A stretch of DNA of 64,000 bases from Paramoeba atlantica (GCA_977017575.1 CDRNVI010000043.1:496001-560000); one strand, 5' to 3'; shown: positions 47,519-57,377, counted from the stretch's first letter. A program made the numbers and translations. Notes: generated by a model from the sequence alone, not told the origin.

Positions 47519-48088
47519 ACCCCCCCCCAATGAATAAGTGACCCACCCTTGTTTTTCGCACAGGGGGGCGTAGGGGGGTTACGGCACCACATTATCGTTC
47601 CAAATTTTGAGATCTGTACGTTCCCGCTATTTTCAGCTCTTTTAAAAAACTTTAAAAAACCTGATTTCTTTTTGTTTGAAAAGTTTCATTTTTTCGAAAA
47701 ATGCCGAAGTCTCCTTTTCGGCTACCGAAAGGGGGGCTTACAAATAGCGGAAAGCTTTTGTTAAGGATGAGGGACGGTCAGGGTGTGTCAAAAAGGAAGC
47801 TGTCCCGTGAATTTAATGTTTCTGTTAGGATTGTAAGAAAATATCTGAACGAAAAAAAACCCACCCCAACATACACTTTGAGCCCTGACCGCAAAAAAAG
47901 TATTGAGTCGCGAAGAAATAAAATAGAGAAAATTCTTACCCCTCTAGACCCCGCCGTTGGGGTCCTTTTAATTTCATTCCTTCTCGCGCAAAGTCTTGGT
48001 GTTGAGATCTGCAAAATGCAACAAAAATCAGCTCAAACGGACACTTGTACGAAACAAAAGGGGTGGGTCACTTTTCATTGGGGGGGTT
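47519..48088 (+). mobile_element. internally deleted Tc1/mariner-type element, AACCCCCCC tips
   Basis: A 570-bp element with TA at 47517-47518 and 48089-48090. Ends read ACCCCCCCCCAATGAATAAGTGACCCACCC and, inverted, AACCCCCCCAATGAAAAGTGACCCACCCC. It keeps the N-terminal helix-turn-helix part of a transposase but not the catalytic part. A relative with the same inverted repeat lies at 62963, keeping instead the C-terminal part. Confidence 0.82.
47701..48014 (+). pseudogene. transposase N-terminal helix-turn-helix fragment
   Basis: From ATG 47701 the frame encodes LLRMRDGQGVSKRKLSREFNVSVRIVRKYL, a helix-turn-helix of the Tc1/mariner DNA-binding kind, then a basic linker. After about residue 85 it reads into the element's right inverted repeat and on into flanking DNA (frame open to 48222), so the catalytic domain is missing. 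Confidence 0.75.
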
Positions 48089-48334
48089 TATTTTGGGTGT
48101 TTCCTTTCTATTTCTTGACTTTCCGTCTCATTGCGCCACAGAAACGGGCGCATTCCAATAACAAGAGTGCGCATCAAAGTTACCCATCGCATATTTTTAC
48201 TCTTGCTAGTGAAGAAGTATAAGAAACCGGATCCTTTACTCCCCTTGGATAATTGATGCCCAGCTCATTATGTTAGAGTTGCGATCGGCGATTGCATCTG
48301 GGATTGAAGCGTTGAAAAGAGAATAGACCAAAAC

Positions 48335-48708
48335 ACTTTTAGACACTTTGATGACTGTTCCAACGACCTCGCGAAAGACTTCGCCTCTGCGTTGTGTAAC
48401 ATCAAAAGCGCCTCTCTGTCCCGTTTCGCCGCATCCGTGCTCACCCAAACCCCACTCCCCACTTGCTCTTCTCTCCGCCGATGGGGTATCTCTACCCATA
48501 TTAGCGACACATGTCCAATCTACGGCGAAGCGACCCAGACCCAGCGGCACATGCTCACGGGTTGCAAGGTGTCTCTGGAGCAAGGTCGATACACTTACCG
48601 ACACAGTCTTATCATGGCTTTAGCGGACGTCGTATCTAACTCCCCTATGACAGCCTCCTCTCACTTCGACGTATCACTGTACCTCAACCCACCCGCATGG
48701 AACTGAAC
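48335..48708 (+). pseudogene. 3' end of a non-LTR retrotransposon (LINE) reverse transcriptase ORF
   Basis: The plus-strand frame encodes KDFASALCNIKSASLSRF...LTQTPLPTCSSLRRW, then CPIYGEATQTQRHMLTGC followed by LEQGRYTYRHSLIMALAD. The C-P-x-C-like/H/C knuckle with xHxLxxC and then a GRYxxRHxxxxxxLA pattern is typical of the region downstream of the LINE reverse transcriptase domain. The palm domain and 5' part are missing, and in-frame stops occur upstream (48254, 48304). The frame ends at the stop at 48704-48706. LINE clade not assignable; kinetoplastid CRE-type elements are one option. Confidence 0.7.
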
Positions 48709-48714
48709 TTCTCG

Positions 48715-48810
48715 CATCTCGCTCAGTTTCACCGAGGTTTCGAGAGGTTTCACAAAGGGTTTTATTGAGGTTCCGAGGTTTCATCGAGGAAATTTCACCG
48801 AGGAATTTTT
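48715..48810 (+). repeat. degenerate 10-bp-period repeat (GTTTCACCGAG type)
   Basis: TTTCACCGAGG-TTTCGAGAGG-TTTCACAAAG...GAGGTTCCGAGGTTTCATCGAGG recurs with a period near 10-11 bp. Directly downstream of the LINE remnant, so it could be its 3' tail. Confidence 0.65.
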
Positions 48811-49017
48811 TCCGGTCTACCTAATTTTTGCCATATTCTGCGGTACTCTGCCTATCACCACCGACCGGCCGCCCCCCCTCTAATTTCCGAAATATAAAGG
48901 TCTCTACAAATTTTAGCCGCCCAGATGGAATTTGACACCCATGTACGCGTCAAAAACTATTGTGAGCACTTTTTCCACGCGTGGGGCGAAGATATTATAA
49001 GGTACTGCCCCCCCCAC

Positions 49018-49486
49018 TTAAACGCAACCAGGTTTTGGCCTAAAAATGCGCATAAGTAGCCGGGTCAAAAAAGGGGATGAATTTTTTTTTCGACTCCTCT
49101 TCAACGAATACTTGAATGGTCTTGATGTGCTTTGACAGAAACTCGATTGAAGTGAACTGATCAGAACATCAGCAACTCCTCCAAGTTTAGGAGTTACTAC
49201 CCCGCGTTTGACTCTAGCGTTAGTCATGGCATTCAGGAGTTTCGGTCCCCATTCTGAAAATACTTGATGTTTTCCCAAGTAATCGTTATCCTCAAGTCTG
49301 CTAAGGATTGACTTCATCTCATTGACTTTCTGAGGTATGACGTTCGCTAGGGTAGAAATACTTTCATACAGCTTTTCGGATAGTTTCACTTTCCACATGG
49401 TCGGAGAATTCACACCAAGACCTAAATACGACTGCTTGAGTGCTTCAGCTGTATTTACACTGCTGTCAAACCGTACTAACGGCGGC
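49018..49486 (-). pseudogene. ORF remnant of a mobile element
   Basis: The minus-strand frame encodes about 155 residues without a recognised domain (KLSEKLYESISTLANVIPQK, GKHQVFSEWGPKLLNAM). It lies left of a nested mini-element and a hAT-like remnant on the same strand, so it may be another part of that hAT element. Not certain. Confidence 0.4.
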
Positions 49487-50041
49487 CGGACAGGACCGAT
49501 GCCTCTGGACAGATAAAATGCCTTTGGACAAATAAACTGCCTTTGGACAGAAAAATTGCCTCCCATTCATAAACCTTCCCCCGCCATACTCATCAGTGGT
49601 GGAGCTCCTCCGGGACGGGTAAGTGGGTCACACAGCTTCCAACTTCGCTGTAAGCTCACCCGTGCTGTTTGTCCGCGTTGCACAATAGTACAGAAGTGGT
49701 ACACAGGTTCTCAGTGGGCGACCCGCGCGCTGGAGTAATTTGGGGGTATAATTCTGTCACAGGGCTACGCTCACAATTGGGCCTTGCTCGCAAACGGGGG
49801 CTTTTGCCTCTAAAAGTGGGATTCGCTTACGGTTGGGCCTTGCCTCTGGACAATCCTGCGGAAACGGTGGACATGGCACCAGCACATTTATAATGCATAT
49901 AACAATAGTGTATTTCGTGGACACCTCAACATAATTTTTTTTGCAGCATTCACCGGTTTATGTCGCAGACGAGTAAACAAGGTCTGGGTTTATTGGCCCG
50001 GCCGGCCCTTCCGTGCGTTCGGCCTCTCATTTCCCCCAAAA

Positions 50042-50119
50042 CAACTGCCACCTTCCCCCCCTATTTATCAGGGGTCGCTCACGCGACCCCCGCTAAATAG
50101 GGGGGGAAGGTGGTAGTTG
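50042..50119. repeat. 78-bp near-perfect palindrome
   Basis: CAACTGCCACCTTCCCCCC...GGGGTCGC pairs with GCGACCCC...GGGGGGAAGGTGGTAGTTG around a 4-base TCAC centre, with about three mismatches in 37 paired positions. Noncoding. As RNA or single strand it would form one long hairpin. Confidence 0.9.
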
Positions 50120-50374
50120 TGGGGTATGGAGGCCTCTCGCAACTCCGGGGCCTCACCGGGAGCAAAGGTGAAATTCATTTGCGTCCCTGACTAAATGCAT
50201 TTTTCGGTTACGTCGCCTGTTGGAAGGTATTTTGTGCAATATGCTAGCAAACGGGGGCTTTCGCCTCCAGAAGTGGGCTACGCTCACAATTGGACCTAGA
50301 TGTATTTATGTAAATATAGCCCTATGAAAGATTTTATCTAATTATAATGTAAATTTCCGACATCCCTATGGGGT

Positions 50375-50445
50375 AACATGGTTGGGACCTCTTCGTGGTC
50401 TTCCCCGGCACTGCTATCTTTCAGATGGTACTGACGCCGACCTTT
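50375..50445 (+). repeat. dispersed repeat, copy 2 (pairs with 16738-16810)
   Basis: GGGACCTCTTCGTGGTCTTC...GGCACTGCTATCTTTCAGATGGTACTGACGCC is the reverse complement of the copy near 16740 with scattered changes. Confidence 0.6.
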
Positions 50446-50460
50446 TTTATTAGTGGCATT

Positions 50461-51500
50461 TTATCTGTCCATAGGCGTTTTATTTGTCCAGGGGCATTTG
50501 ACGTGTAAAGTGGCCCGTACTAACAATTGAGATAGGGCGATGCCTCTATACTTTCCCTTCGTAGCGCTTGCTCTGCCCCCTGAAAAAAATGCCCGTGAAA
50601 AACATTTCTTGAATTTAAAAGCCGAGGATGATTCATAGGGGTCGAATGCCGTCTTGCATACGTTGTTTAGCATATGGCCAATACAGGACAAGAGAGAAAC
50701 ACGATACTTTCGATTTACGTCACGCTCTAAATTAGCTAAATCCTCTTCGCCTACCGGGTCGATCCGATCGTAGACAGTCTTCAAGAATCCTTCACAATTT
50801 AAACGCGCAACATGACTGACAGTAGAGCCATCTACCATCAAGAACTTCAGTTTTAAGAGTCTCTCTTCCCCCAAAATTACTAGAGAGACAACTCAAAAGT
50901 TCTTTAGCCATCATGTATCCATCATATGCTTTATGGCTTGTAGAATACGAAGGAGGTAAAACGAATTCATGACACTCCACGTACAAAACAGCGATCATTA
51001 TATGCTCCGATTTAACGCGATCGATTCCCGTGTCGACTGCAAGTCCAAAGTACATAAAATGGTTAATTTCTTTGTGTAGGAGTTGCCACAATTCTTCAGC
51101 AAGGCTCGCGTTGCGAAGGTGGAGATCGTTCAATATTTTTGGCCCTTCTTGTAGCAGTATACTGGAAGGTGCTGAGGGTCTCAACGCTTCCTACGTGCGG
51201 ATGAACCATAGAAATCCGCTGCCAGGGAGATTCGTCATCGAATGGAGAGAAGGCAGTACCTTGTTTGAAAAATGTTGAACAGCTTCGCTATCCACGCGTG
51301 TATTAGTTGGCATGTCTTGAGAAAGAGTTGCTCGCTCCACGCAAACGCGTCGATGCTCAAGATAGTGGTTACGATATTTCCCGTGCGATGACCATTTGCA
51401 TCGCTTACATTCGTAATGCTGGTTATAAAGATACAGTTTCTGTACCTTGTTGGTACATTTTGCTAGCCCTTCCTTTCTTTTCCCGGAAACGGGCATACAT
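50461..51500 (-). pseudogene. hAT-like transposase remnant
   Basis: Minus-strand pieces in order: a zinc-finger (BED-like) YECKRCKWSSHGKYRNHYLEH near 51400; AVDTGIDRVKSEHIMIAVLYV near 51030, resembling the first Asp block; FLMVDGSTVSHVARLN near 50820, the second Asp block; and SCIGHMLNNVCKTAFD near 50680, matching the hAT C-x2-H motif. At least two frame changes separate these pieces (around 51190 and 50880). The 3' part is interrupted at 50502 by another element. It is non-functional. Confidence 0.65.
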
Positions 51501-51530
51501 TTTCCTTTTAAATGCCCGTTTCCGGCTGAC
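51481..51530. repeat. 50-bp hairpin
   Basis: CCGGAAACGGGCAT (near 51483) pairs with ATGCCCGTTTCCGG (near 51512), a 14-bp perfect inverted repeat around about 15 bases. Confidence 0.8.
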
Positions 51531-51737
51531 GGCTAGCAGGGACTGTCCCTCTTTTTCGTGGAAGTAGGGGAAGTACTTCCGACTTTTCAACCCTCCCCGG
51601 CTCACTCCTTGAGTGAGTTTTCTTCCCTCCCCGGCTTTCTTCTTCTCGCGCCTGTCTCTTCTCGGGAGCTATGCGCCATGGTGGCCTCCCTTGAGGACCA
51701 CCGGGCGTGACTCTGCCTTGCATTATCGCGAGGCAGC

Positions 51738-51892
51738 GTTCGGTTGCAGTGCGCCCCTCCGGCTGCGTAAAGAGGTGGCGAGTTGCCTGGACCACCTCTA
51801 CCGACTGGGACCGAGTCGGTTGCAGTACGCCCCTCCGGCTGCGTAAAGAAAGGGCGAGTTGCCTGGACACCCTCTACCGACAGAGTCCGTGT
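51738..51892 (+). repeat. two tandem 76-bp repeats
   Basis: CGGTTGCAGTGCGCCCCTCC...GCGAGTTGCCTGGAC...CTCTACCGACTGGGACCGAGT is followed at once by a second copy with about 10 differences. Each unit holds an internal stem (AGGTGG/CCACCT in the first, AGGGCG-type/CACCCT in the second). Origin unknown. The rest of 51531-52427 shows no gene I trust. Confidence 0.75.
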
Positions 51893-52427
51893 CGAACCCC
51901 CTTTGGCGACATCCGTTGTGGGCGGATTATGTGCCGATGATATCGGCCGTCGCATTAAGGGGATTATCTCTGCGCCATAGAGCGCATGATAAACAAAAAC
52001 AAAAAAAAATGGGTTCGTGGGGATCTCTTGGTGGGAAAGCTGACAATTAAAATCACATCCAACGAGGACAAAATCCTGAGGGAATGCATACGGGGTCATG
52101 AGCTTCCTACGGATAGAGGGGGTCAAATCCTGTGAACTAGATTCTTCCATGAAAATAAACGTGGGAACAAGATATAAATATTTTATTAGTGCTTGATACC
52201 TAGATGGATTTATTTATAAAAGTATTAATTTTTTTAGTTAATTTATTTTTTGATTTATAAATATTTGCAGACAAGGATTATAGCTGTAAAAAAACATTGA
52301 TGAATGTTTACTTTGGGGTCGCCGCTGAAGTAGATATAGGGCTACAGACTACTTATATTGTACCCATATGATTTTTTTACTGCTTTTTCCACTTTTTACC
52401 CCCTTTTTGTCTATCTTAGCATTCAAA

Positions 52428-53180
52428 TCAAATCAACAAACCTTGAATCACATCCCAATCTTCACTCTCTTCTTCAGAGTCATCTTCTGTCTCTTCATTG
52501 TCGTTGTCTTCGTCCCTTTCTACTTCTTCCCTTTCCACTTCATCTTTTACGGACTTCAGAGCCAACAAAAGAGCGCAGAAGCGTTCTTGCCAGCTTGCAT
52601 TCTTAAAAAACAGCGTGTGCAATGAAACAACTTCATCAGCCTTATGCGGATGCATTGAGAGTCTTCCTTGCTTTCGTATTCCCCTCTTTACAGAAGAGTG
52701 GCACGACTCGGCATTGTTCGTATGTATTCCCTCCTTTGTAACAAAACGATATTTACCTTTTGTGCTATGGTTCACGACTCGATGATCTCTTACGGCATTT
52801 AATCCACGGTACGCCCGCCAAGCATCTGTGTTTACGATCGTGCGGTAGCTGTCCACTGCGTGCTTTTTCACAAAATTTTGTAAAGTAGTCCTGTCCCTTT
52901 TTTCAACGCGCTTCCATATAGTACGGCCACAACTACCATCTCTTTCGATCCCAGTAATTGTAGCCATGTAAAAAGATCTGTTTCTCACTCGGCATCCCCG
53001 ATGATACTTCCGTGGAAAGAGATAGGTTTCATCAACTGCGCACCTAGAGAACTTGATTTCCTCGTTGCGTTTCAGTACGGCTTTATGAATAAGAACATGT
53101 AGAATGAGGAAAAAAAAACGTTTTGTTGTATGATTTATGTGTTTTGAACGTGAGATTACTCGAATGCCAAAGGAATTATT
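52428..53180 (-). pseudogene. Merlin (IS1595/ISXO2-like) transposase, N-terminus missing
   Basis: A 250-codon open frame with no ATG before the catalytic core. The DDE triad is present: CAVDETYLF (first Asp, near 53030), IVNTDAWRAY (second Asp, near 52830) and HTNNAESCHSSVKRGIRK (Glu, near 52710). Also VNHSTKGKYRF just before the last. These match ISXO2/IS1595 transposases, known in eukaryotes as Merlin. The N-terminal zinc ribbon is absent, and the frame is closed upstream by a TGA at 53181-53183. The tail is Glu/Asp rich. Either a 5'-truncated copy or a gene needing a spliced start. No element ends identified. Confidence 0.8.
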
Positions 53181-53249
53181 TCAAAAGCTCACATGATGCA
53201 AAATTTATACCCCCCGACTTTTTGATGACTCTCCTGCATATCCTATGTT

Positions 53250-53303
53250 TGAAGTGGGTCCGTGGGTCCGGGACCCGGGTCCGGACCCAAGGACCCAAAA
53301 AAG
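53250..53303. repeat. GGGTCCG/CGGACCC inverted short repeats
   Basis: GGGTCCGTGGGTCCGGGACCCGGGTCCGGACCC recurs with both orientations at a spacing near 8-10 bp. It ends at the pogo-like element's TA at 53305. Confidence 0.7.
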
Positions 53304-53339
53304 GTAAACCGGGGGACGGAATAATATTAAGATGCGGTT

Positions 53340-53445
53340 TATTATTAAGTTGCGGTTTATTATTAAGTTAGACAAGTTATTATTAAGCTAGACAGGTTAT
53401 TATTAAGCTGGACAAGTTATTATTAAGTTGTCAAGTTATTATTAA
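53340..53445 (+). repeat. left subterminal iterated sites of the pogo-like element
   Basis: Six TTATTATTAAG cores with spacers such as TTAGACAA, CTAGACAG and CTGGACAA. Regular spacing and presence at both ends suggest transposase-binding sites (inference). Confidence 0.75.
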
Positions 53446-53459
53446 GTTTGTGTTTTTCG

Positions 53460-55247
53460 ATGGGAGAAGGAGATTTTTTCGCCGAAAGTTTGACCCTTCA
53501 TAGATTGGCTCAGGCAGAGTGTGACCCAACCTACGTTCAGGAAAACGATGAGATTATGTCCCTTGAGGATGATGAAGGGGTAGAAATGCTTGATGACTCG
53601 TCGGACGTAATTGGTAGCGGAAGCGATGGAGAAAGTGAAAGTGCTAGCGAGAGCGAAAGTGAAAGCAATTGTGAAAGCGAATGTGAAAGTGTGAATTCAA
53701 GCGAAGAAGAAATAGGATATAATGTTGAAAGTGCGAGCGAAAGTAAAATTAAGAGTAATTCAACTTCGGATGATGAAGATAACGGAGCGGAGCTGACTGT
53801 TGGAGGGAAAGACAAGAACGAGCGCAAAAAACAACATTGCGTAGTATATACGGGGCGTCATATAGACCAGGGTGTGCGCGGTCGAGTGGAACCCACGGCT
53901 AGACAAAAGCGTGTAATATATGAGAAGTGGATTTCCTGGTCGCAACAAGATCGAGATGCTTATGGATCACTCCGCAAGTTAAACTCTTGGATCGACAAGC
54001 GATTCCCTAAGAAACGTGTCCACATTTTTAACAAAAAGCAAGTTATGGCATACTCTAAAATTCCTAGGCATAGTCAAAAGCGTAAAAGGCATGTAAAGGG
54101 GCATAAACTGAAATGGTTAAAACAACAATTGCATTATTTTATTCTTGGAGCTCGAGAGAACGATGCTTTGATAACAACCGAGATGGTGCGCCAAGAGGCA
54201 TTTCGCATGCTGAAAAAGGAAAACCGCAAATCACCAGAGCAGAACAAAGCACGGGGAATTACAAGAGTAAGCGAACGTTGGATAGGGAGATTCCTCCACT
54301 CTTACAAATGGTCTATAAGATTAGTAAAGAGATCAACTCAGCTATCAAGTGAAGAGATAAATAAAAGAATTCATTCCTTTCATACGTTTGCCTATCGTTG
54401 TCTTAAAACAAAAAAGTTTCGTTCCGTTCTGAATTTTGATGAAATTCCCATATCATTTCGCGGGTCCATGAAATCTTTAAAAACAATTGCGCAGCGAGGA
54501 GAAGAAGATGTACGAGGGCGTTGCAATCCGAATGATATGAAGCGATGCGCAACGCTTATCTGCGGTGCTGGCGTGAAACTGGATAAAAATGGAAGTCCAA
54601 CGAGTCATTTCTTTCTAAAACCTTTTATCGTGTGGAAAGGAGCTGGAAAAGGATCTAGTCACGAGATATTTGATGCAAGGACGGCTCGAGCTTTTACTCC
54701 GAAAGGTGTCGTGAACAAAGATTTTTTTCTCCAAGACTTTATTCCCTTTCTCAAACGTGAACTGGATATAAATGACGCAGGCCACACTTTAATTTATCTA
54801 GACTCCTGCCGATCTCACATAACAAGTGACGTTCTCGATGCGTTTGCCACTGTGGCTAACTGCTATTGTGCCATATTACCCCCTGCAACAACATCCTGGA
54901 TCCAATGGATTGATGTATTTTATGCTTCTTCGTACAAACGCGAGCAAGTAAACATTTGGCACAGAGAACAACATATCCGTCGGACCGCCCGCCAAAAAAG
55001 ACAATGGATGCATAATGCCGTTGCCCGAGCGCACGAACAAGTTATAAATCTCGACAACGACTCTCTTGATGAATCAGGGACCCTTTCCTCTTCTATGAAC
55101 GTTGTTCAACAATTCAAAAGCTTGGGGTATATCGACCCTTGTGATGCATCGTGGTCGCATGTGAAATGTTTAGAAGGATATGTCTTTGTTACACCAAGCG
55201 ATGACGATGAGAGAGACGAAGCTAAGAGAATCGAAGATGCCTTTTGA
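53460..55247 (+). CDS. pogo-like (DDE_1 family) transposase, apparently intact
   Basis: A 595-residue transposase. Residues 1-115 are very acidic with SE-rich runs. A basic DNA-binding part follows (about 120-210). A CENP-B-type helix-turn-helix sits at about 215-300 (VSERWIGRFLHSYKWSIR), then the DDE domain: LNFDEIPISFRG near 325, LIYLDSCRSH near 446 and PPATTSWIQWIDVFY near 483, giving the D-D-D triad with 36 residues between the last two. PP.TTS..Q..D is diagnostic of pogo/Tigger/Fot-type enzymes. The start is ATG 53460, just after the last left-end repeat; the frame upstream begins with TTG. No stop or frame break seen. Confidence 0.88.
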   Translation: MGEGDFFAESLTLHRLAQAECDPTYVQENDEIMSLEDDEGVEMLDDSSDVIGSGSDGESESASESESESNCESECESVNSSEEEIGYNVESASESKIKSNSTSDDEDNGAELTVGGKDKNERKKQHCVVYTGRHIDQGVRGRVEPTARQKRVIYEKWISWSQQDRDAYGSLRKLNSWIDKRFPKKRVHIFNKKQVMAYSKIPRHSQKRKRHVKGHKLKWLKQQLHYFILGARENDALITTEMVRQEAFRMLKKENRKSPEQNKARGITRVSERWIGRFLHSYKWSIRLVKRSTQLSSEEINKRIHSFHTFAYRCLKTKKFRSVLNFDEIPISFRGSMKSLKTIAQRGEEDVRGRCNPNDMKRCATLICGAGVKLDKNGSPTSHFFLKPFIVWKGAGKGSSHEIFDARTARAFTPKGVVNKDFFLQDFIPFLKRELDINDAGHTLIYLDSCRSHITSDVLDAFATVANCYCAILPPATTSWIQWIDVFYASSYKREQVNIWHREQHIRRTARQKRQWMHNAVARAHEQVINLDNDSLDESGTLSSSMNVVQQFKSLGYIDPCDASWSHVKCLEGYVFVTPSDDDERDEAKRIEDAF

Positions 55248-55439
55248 GCGTGGGAAAAGCGTCCAGGCACGAAAATCATTCCAAGGACGGCTCGATAAAT
55301 GGTGTAACCCACGACGCTCCACCGAATAAAGGTAAAGAAAAGAAAGATTTATGAAGTTTATGAAGTCGGGTAAAGATTCAGATAAAAAAAATATTGTTAA
55401 AGATTGTATACATAAAAAAACAATTTGTTAATTTTATTA

Positions 55440-55545
55440 CAAACTTAATAATAACCCGCCGACAAGTTAATATTAAGTTTCAAAACGTTGACAGGTTATT
55501 ATTAAGTTGTCAAGTTATTATTAAGTTTCAACAACTTAATATTAT
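55440..55545 (+). repeat. right subterminal iterated sites of the pogo-like element
   Basis: Contains CTTAATAATAACC (inverted orientation), AAGTTAATATTAAGT, AGGTTATTATTAAGT and AAGTTATTATTAAGT before the 26-bp terminal repeat. Matches the segment at 17342-17450 in inverse orientation. Confidence 0.75.
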
Positions 55546-55849
55546 TACGTCCCCCGGTTTATAATGTCTAATGTATATCTGTCTGCCCTCATAATGTACA
55601 CATGTATCTCATAAGTGACAAGGGTCTCTCAATCCGACCACACGCACACGCACAAATTTTAAAATATCTCTTTTGATGGATGCCAACGACCGCCTCGGCT
55701 GCAAAGCAATGTTCTACGGCAGCTTACCCTGCGCAATGAGCAAACATAATCGAAATTGATCAATGATGTTTTTGTTTGACGTGAAAAATGGACTAAAATC
55801 AGAAACAATATGCGTCATTGCGCACCACTGTAATACTACAGTCCAGGTA

Positions 55850-57377
55850 TTGGTTTCCCCCAGGCTCCTGAGCACACCGTAAGAGCTTTTGACCTAATTC
55901 CTTCGGCATTCAACAGATCTCGAAATGGTCAAACAAATATTTTTGAATGGGGGTAAAAAATGAAAAAGTGTATGAATTCCTATATATTAATACCCACAGT
56001 GGTCTCTTTGATTGATGCACTATTCGCAAGCGTTTAGGTACTGAATTTATGCAACTTAAGACTCGGCGTCGATAAGGATGACGCTTAAGCATCATGAAGG
56101 CTTCCGGAGCTGTGTTTCAGTCTCTGGCTTCAAAATTTCTTTCACAATTCGGTCCATTAGTGACCAAACATTCTCGGTCAGATTGAGGTCAGGAGAGAGT
56201 GCTGGCCATTCCAATCGAGTAATCCCTTTTTCAAAAAGGACACGTTTTGTTTTGTTATGCGTGGCCTCACTGTTCATTTGCACAATCGCCTGTTCTCTAT
56301 TTAACTAAATATTCAAGAATACCCCACTTTTTGAAAAACACTCAACGAGAATCGTTTCGCCCTTCACGGAACTTGCATCCCTAATTTTTTTACTTTGGGA
56401 TTGGGATGAAAACAAATTCAAAAAAGAGCCGTGTTCCACACTGATTCCCATCCATACCATGAAACCTTTACCACCAAACCATCGGTTGTTTCTCCTCATT
56501 TTATTTTTGGTACATCCTTTCTTTCCGATAAAAAATCGAGAGTATGTCTTTGAACCACATGTAATTTGTTTTTTCGTCCGTCAAATTTATAGAATCTAAT
56601 TTTTCTTTGGGAAAGGACAATAAATACTCTGCTAGACTTAAGCGGGTCTCTTTGTGATGTTGTTTTAACTCGCAGCTAGGTGCTTTTGCTTGTAATACGT
56701 AATTTAATGAACGTAGAGTTTTCATTATTGTGCTTAGAGAACAATGTAAAACCTTTTTAATCATTTCGCTATGTACCCAAGGAAAGGATGGGCAGCCATC
56801 GATTGTTTTGTTAGCATCGTCAACAATTTTGACGAATACTGCCCTGAATGGGTGGGGCTTGGGTGCTAGTGGACTTTTAGACTTCCACGTAGACAGAATT
56901 TCACGGACAGTCTTTTTATCCCTGCCAAAATTTTTAGCTAAAGTATGAATCGAATTTCCTTTTTATATTGGCGGACAATTTCAAGGCGCTCTGGGAGTGC
57001 ACATCGCGACGTTTTATGGGTAATAAAACTATGGGTAATAGTCTATGGGTAATAGTCTATGGGTAATAGGGGGTGCCTTGTTTTTCGGCGAGTTGGAGTA
57101 TTGGTCTTTAGCAGATTTAACGGGGATATCCCTCAAATTCATAGAATAAGAAACCATATTTGAATAAAAAAAGTCCTAAATTTCTGAAAGATTGGAATTT
57201 TTTGGTAAAATTATGCTATTTTTCGTGTTTTTTCAAAATATTTTTGACCCAGGGGGGCGGGGGGTGATCGGCAAACAAACGGCGGGAAACGCTCCAATTT
57301 TTCGAGATCTGTTGAGTGCCGAAGGAATTAGGTCAAAAGCTCTTACGGTGTGCTCAGGAGCTTGGGGGGAAAACCAG
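55850..57377 (-). mobile_element. Tc1/mariner element with ~75-bp inverted repeats
   Basis: A 1528-bp element with TA at 55848-55849 and 57378-57379. The left end reads TTGGTTTCCCCCAGGCTCCTGAGCACACCG and the right end, inverted, CTGGTTTTCCCCCCAAGCTCCTGAGCACACCG; both continue through TAAGAGCTTTTGACCTAATTCCTTCGGCA to GATCTCGAAA. The transposase inside is broken. A short GGGTAATA(G/A)...CTAT tandem repeat (57018-57070) lies within. Confidence 0.9.
56092..56985 (-). pseudogene. broken Tc1/mariner transposase
   Basis: Minus-strand pieces: LSTIMKTLRSLNYVLQAKAP near 56700; INLTDEKTNYMW near 56575 with the first catalytic Asp; GGKGFMVWMGIS near 56470; IVQMNSEATHNKTKRV near 56260, where the family has VMDxAPxH, so the second Asp is Asn; and WPALSPDLNLTENVWSLM near 56190 with the third acidic residue. 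In-frame stops or shifts separate the pieces (near 56500 and 56285). Non-functional. Confidence 0.82.

Larger units (their letters stand above)
49496..50502. mobile_element. ~1-kb nested element with ends made of ~18-bp units
   Basis: The left end reads GATGCCTCTGGACAGATAAAATGCC then TTTGGACAAATAAACTGCC and TTTGGACAG. The right end, inverted, reads AAATGCCCCTGGACAAATAAAACGCC then TATGGACAGATAAAATGCC. Thus both ends carry copies of ATGCC-TNTGGACA-ATAAA. It splits transposase-like sequence. Inside lie a 78-bp palindrome (50042-50119), two copies of a CAAACGGGGGCTTTTGCCTC...GGGCTACGCTCACAATTGG segment (about 49750-49835 and 50248-50305) and no gene. Confidence 0.65.
53307..55559 (+). mobile_element. 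complete pogo-like DNA transposon with iterated subterminal repeats
   Basis: A 2253-bp element with TA on both sides (53305-53306, 55560-55561). Terminal inverted repeats of about 26 bp read AACCGGGGGACG-G/T-AATAATATTAAG. The left subterminal region (53330-53445) has six copies of TTATTATTAAG at about 19-bp spacing, mostly as AAGTTATTATTAAGYT-GAC. The right one (55440-55540) has at least three more in both orientations plus one variant TTAATATTAAG. One uninterrupted transposase gene fills the middle. A lone end of the family lies at 17317. Confidence 0.93.

Noticed and set aside
51602-52150. LINE endonuclease remnant on the minus strand (VLVGCDFNCQLS)
   Set aside because: Only one GDFN-like motif is present, the rest of the frame is repeat-derived, and the catalytic neighbours were not found.
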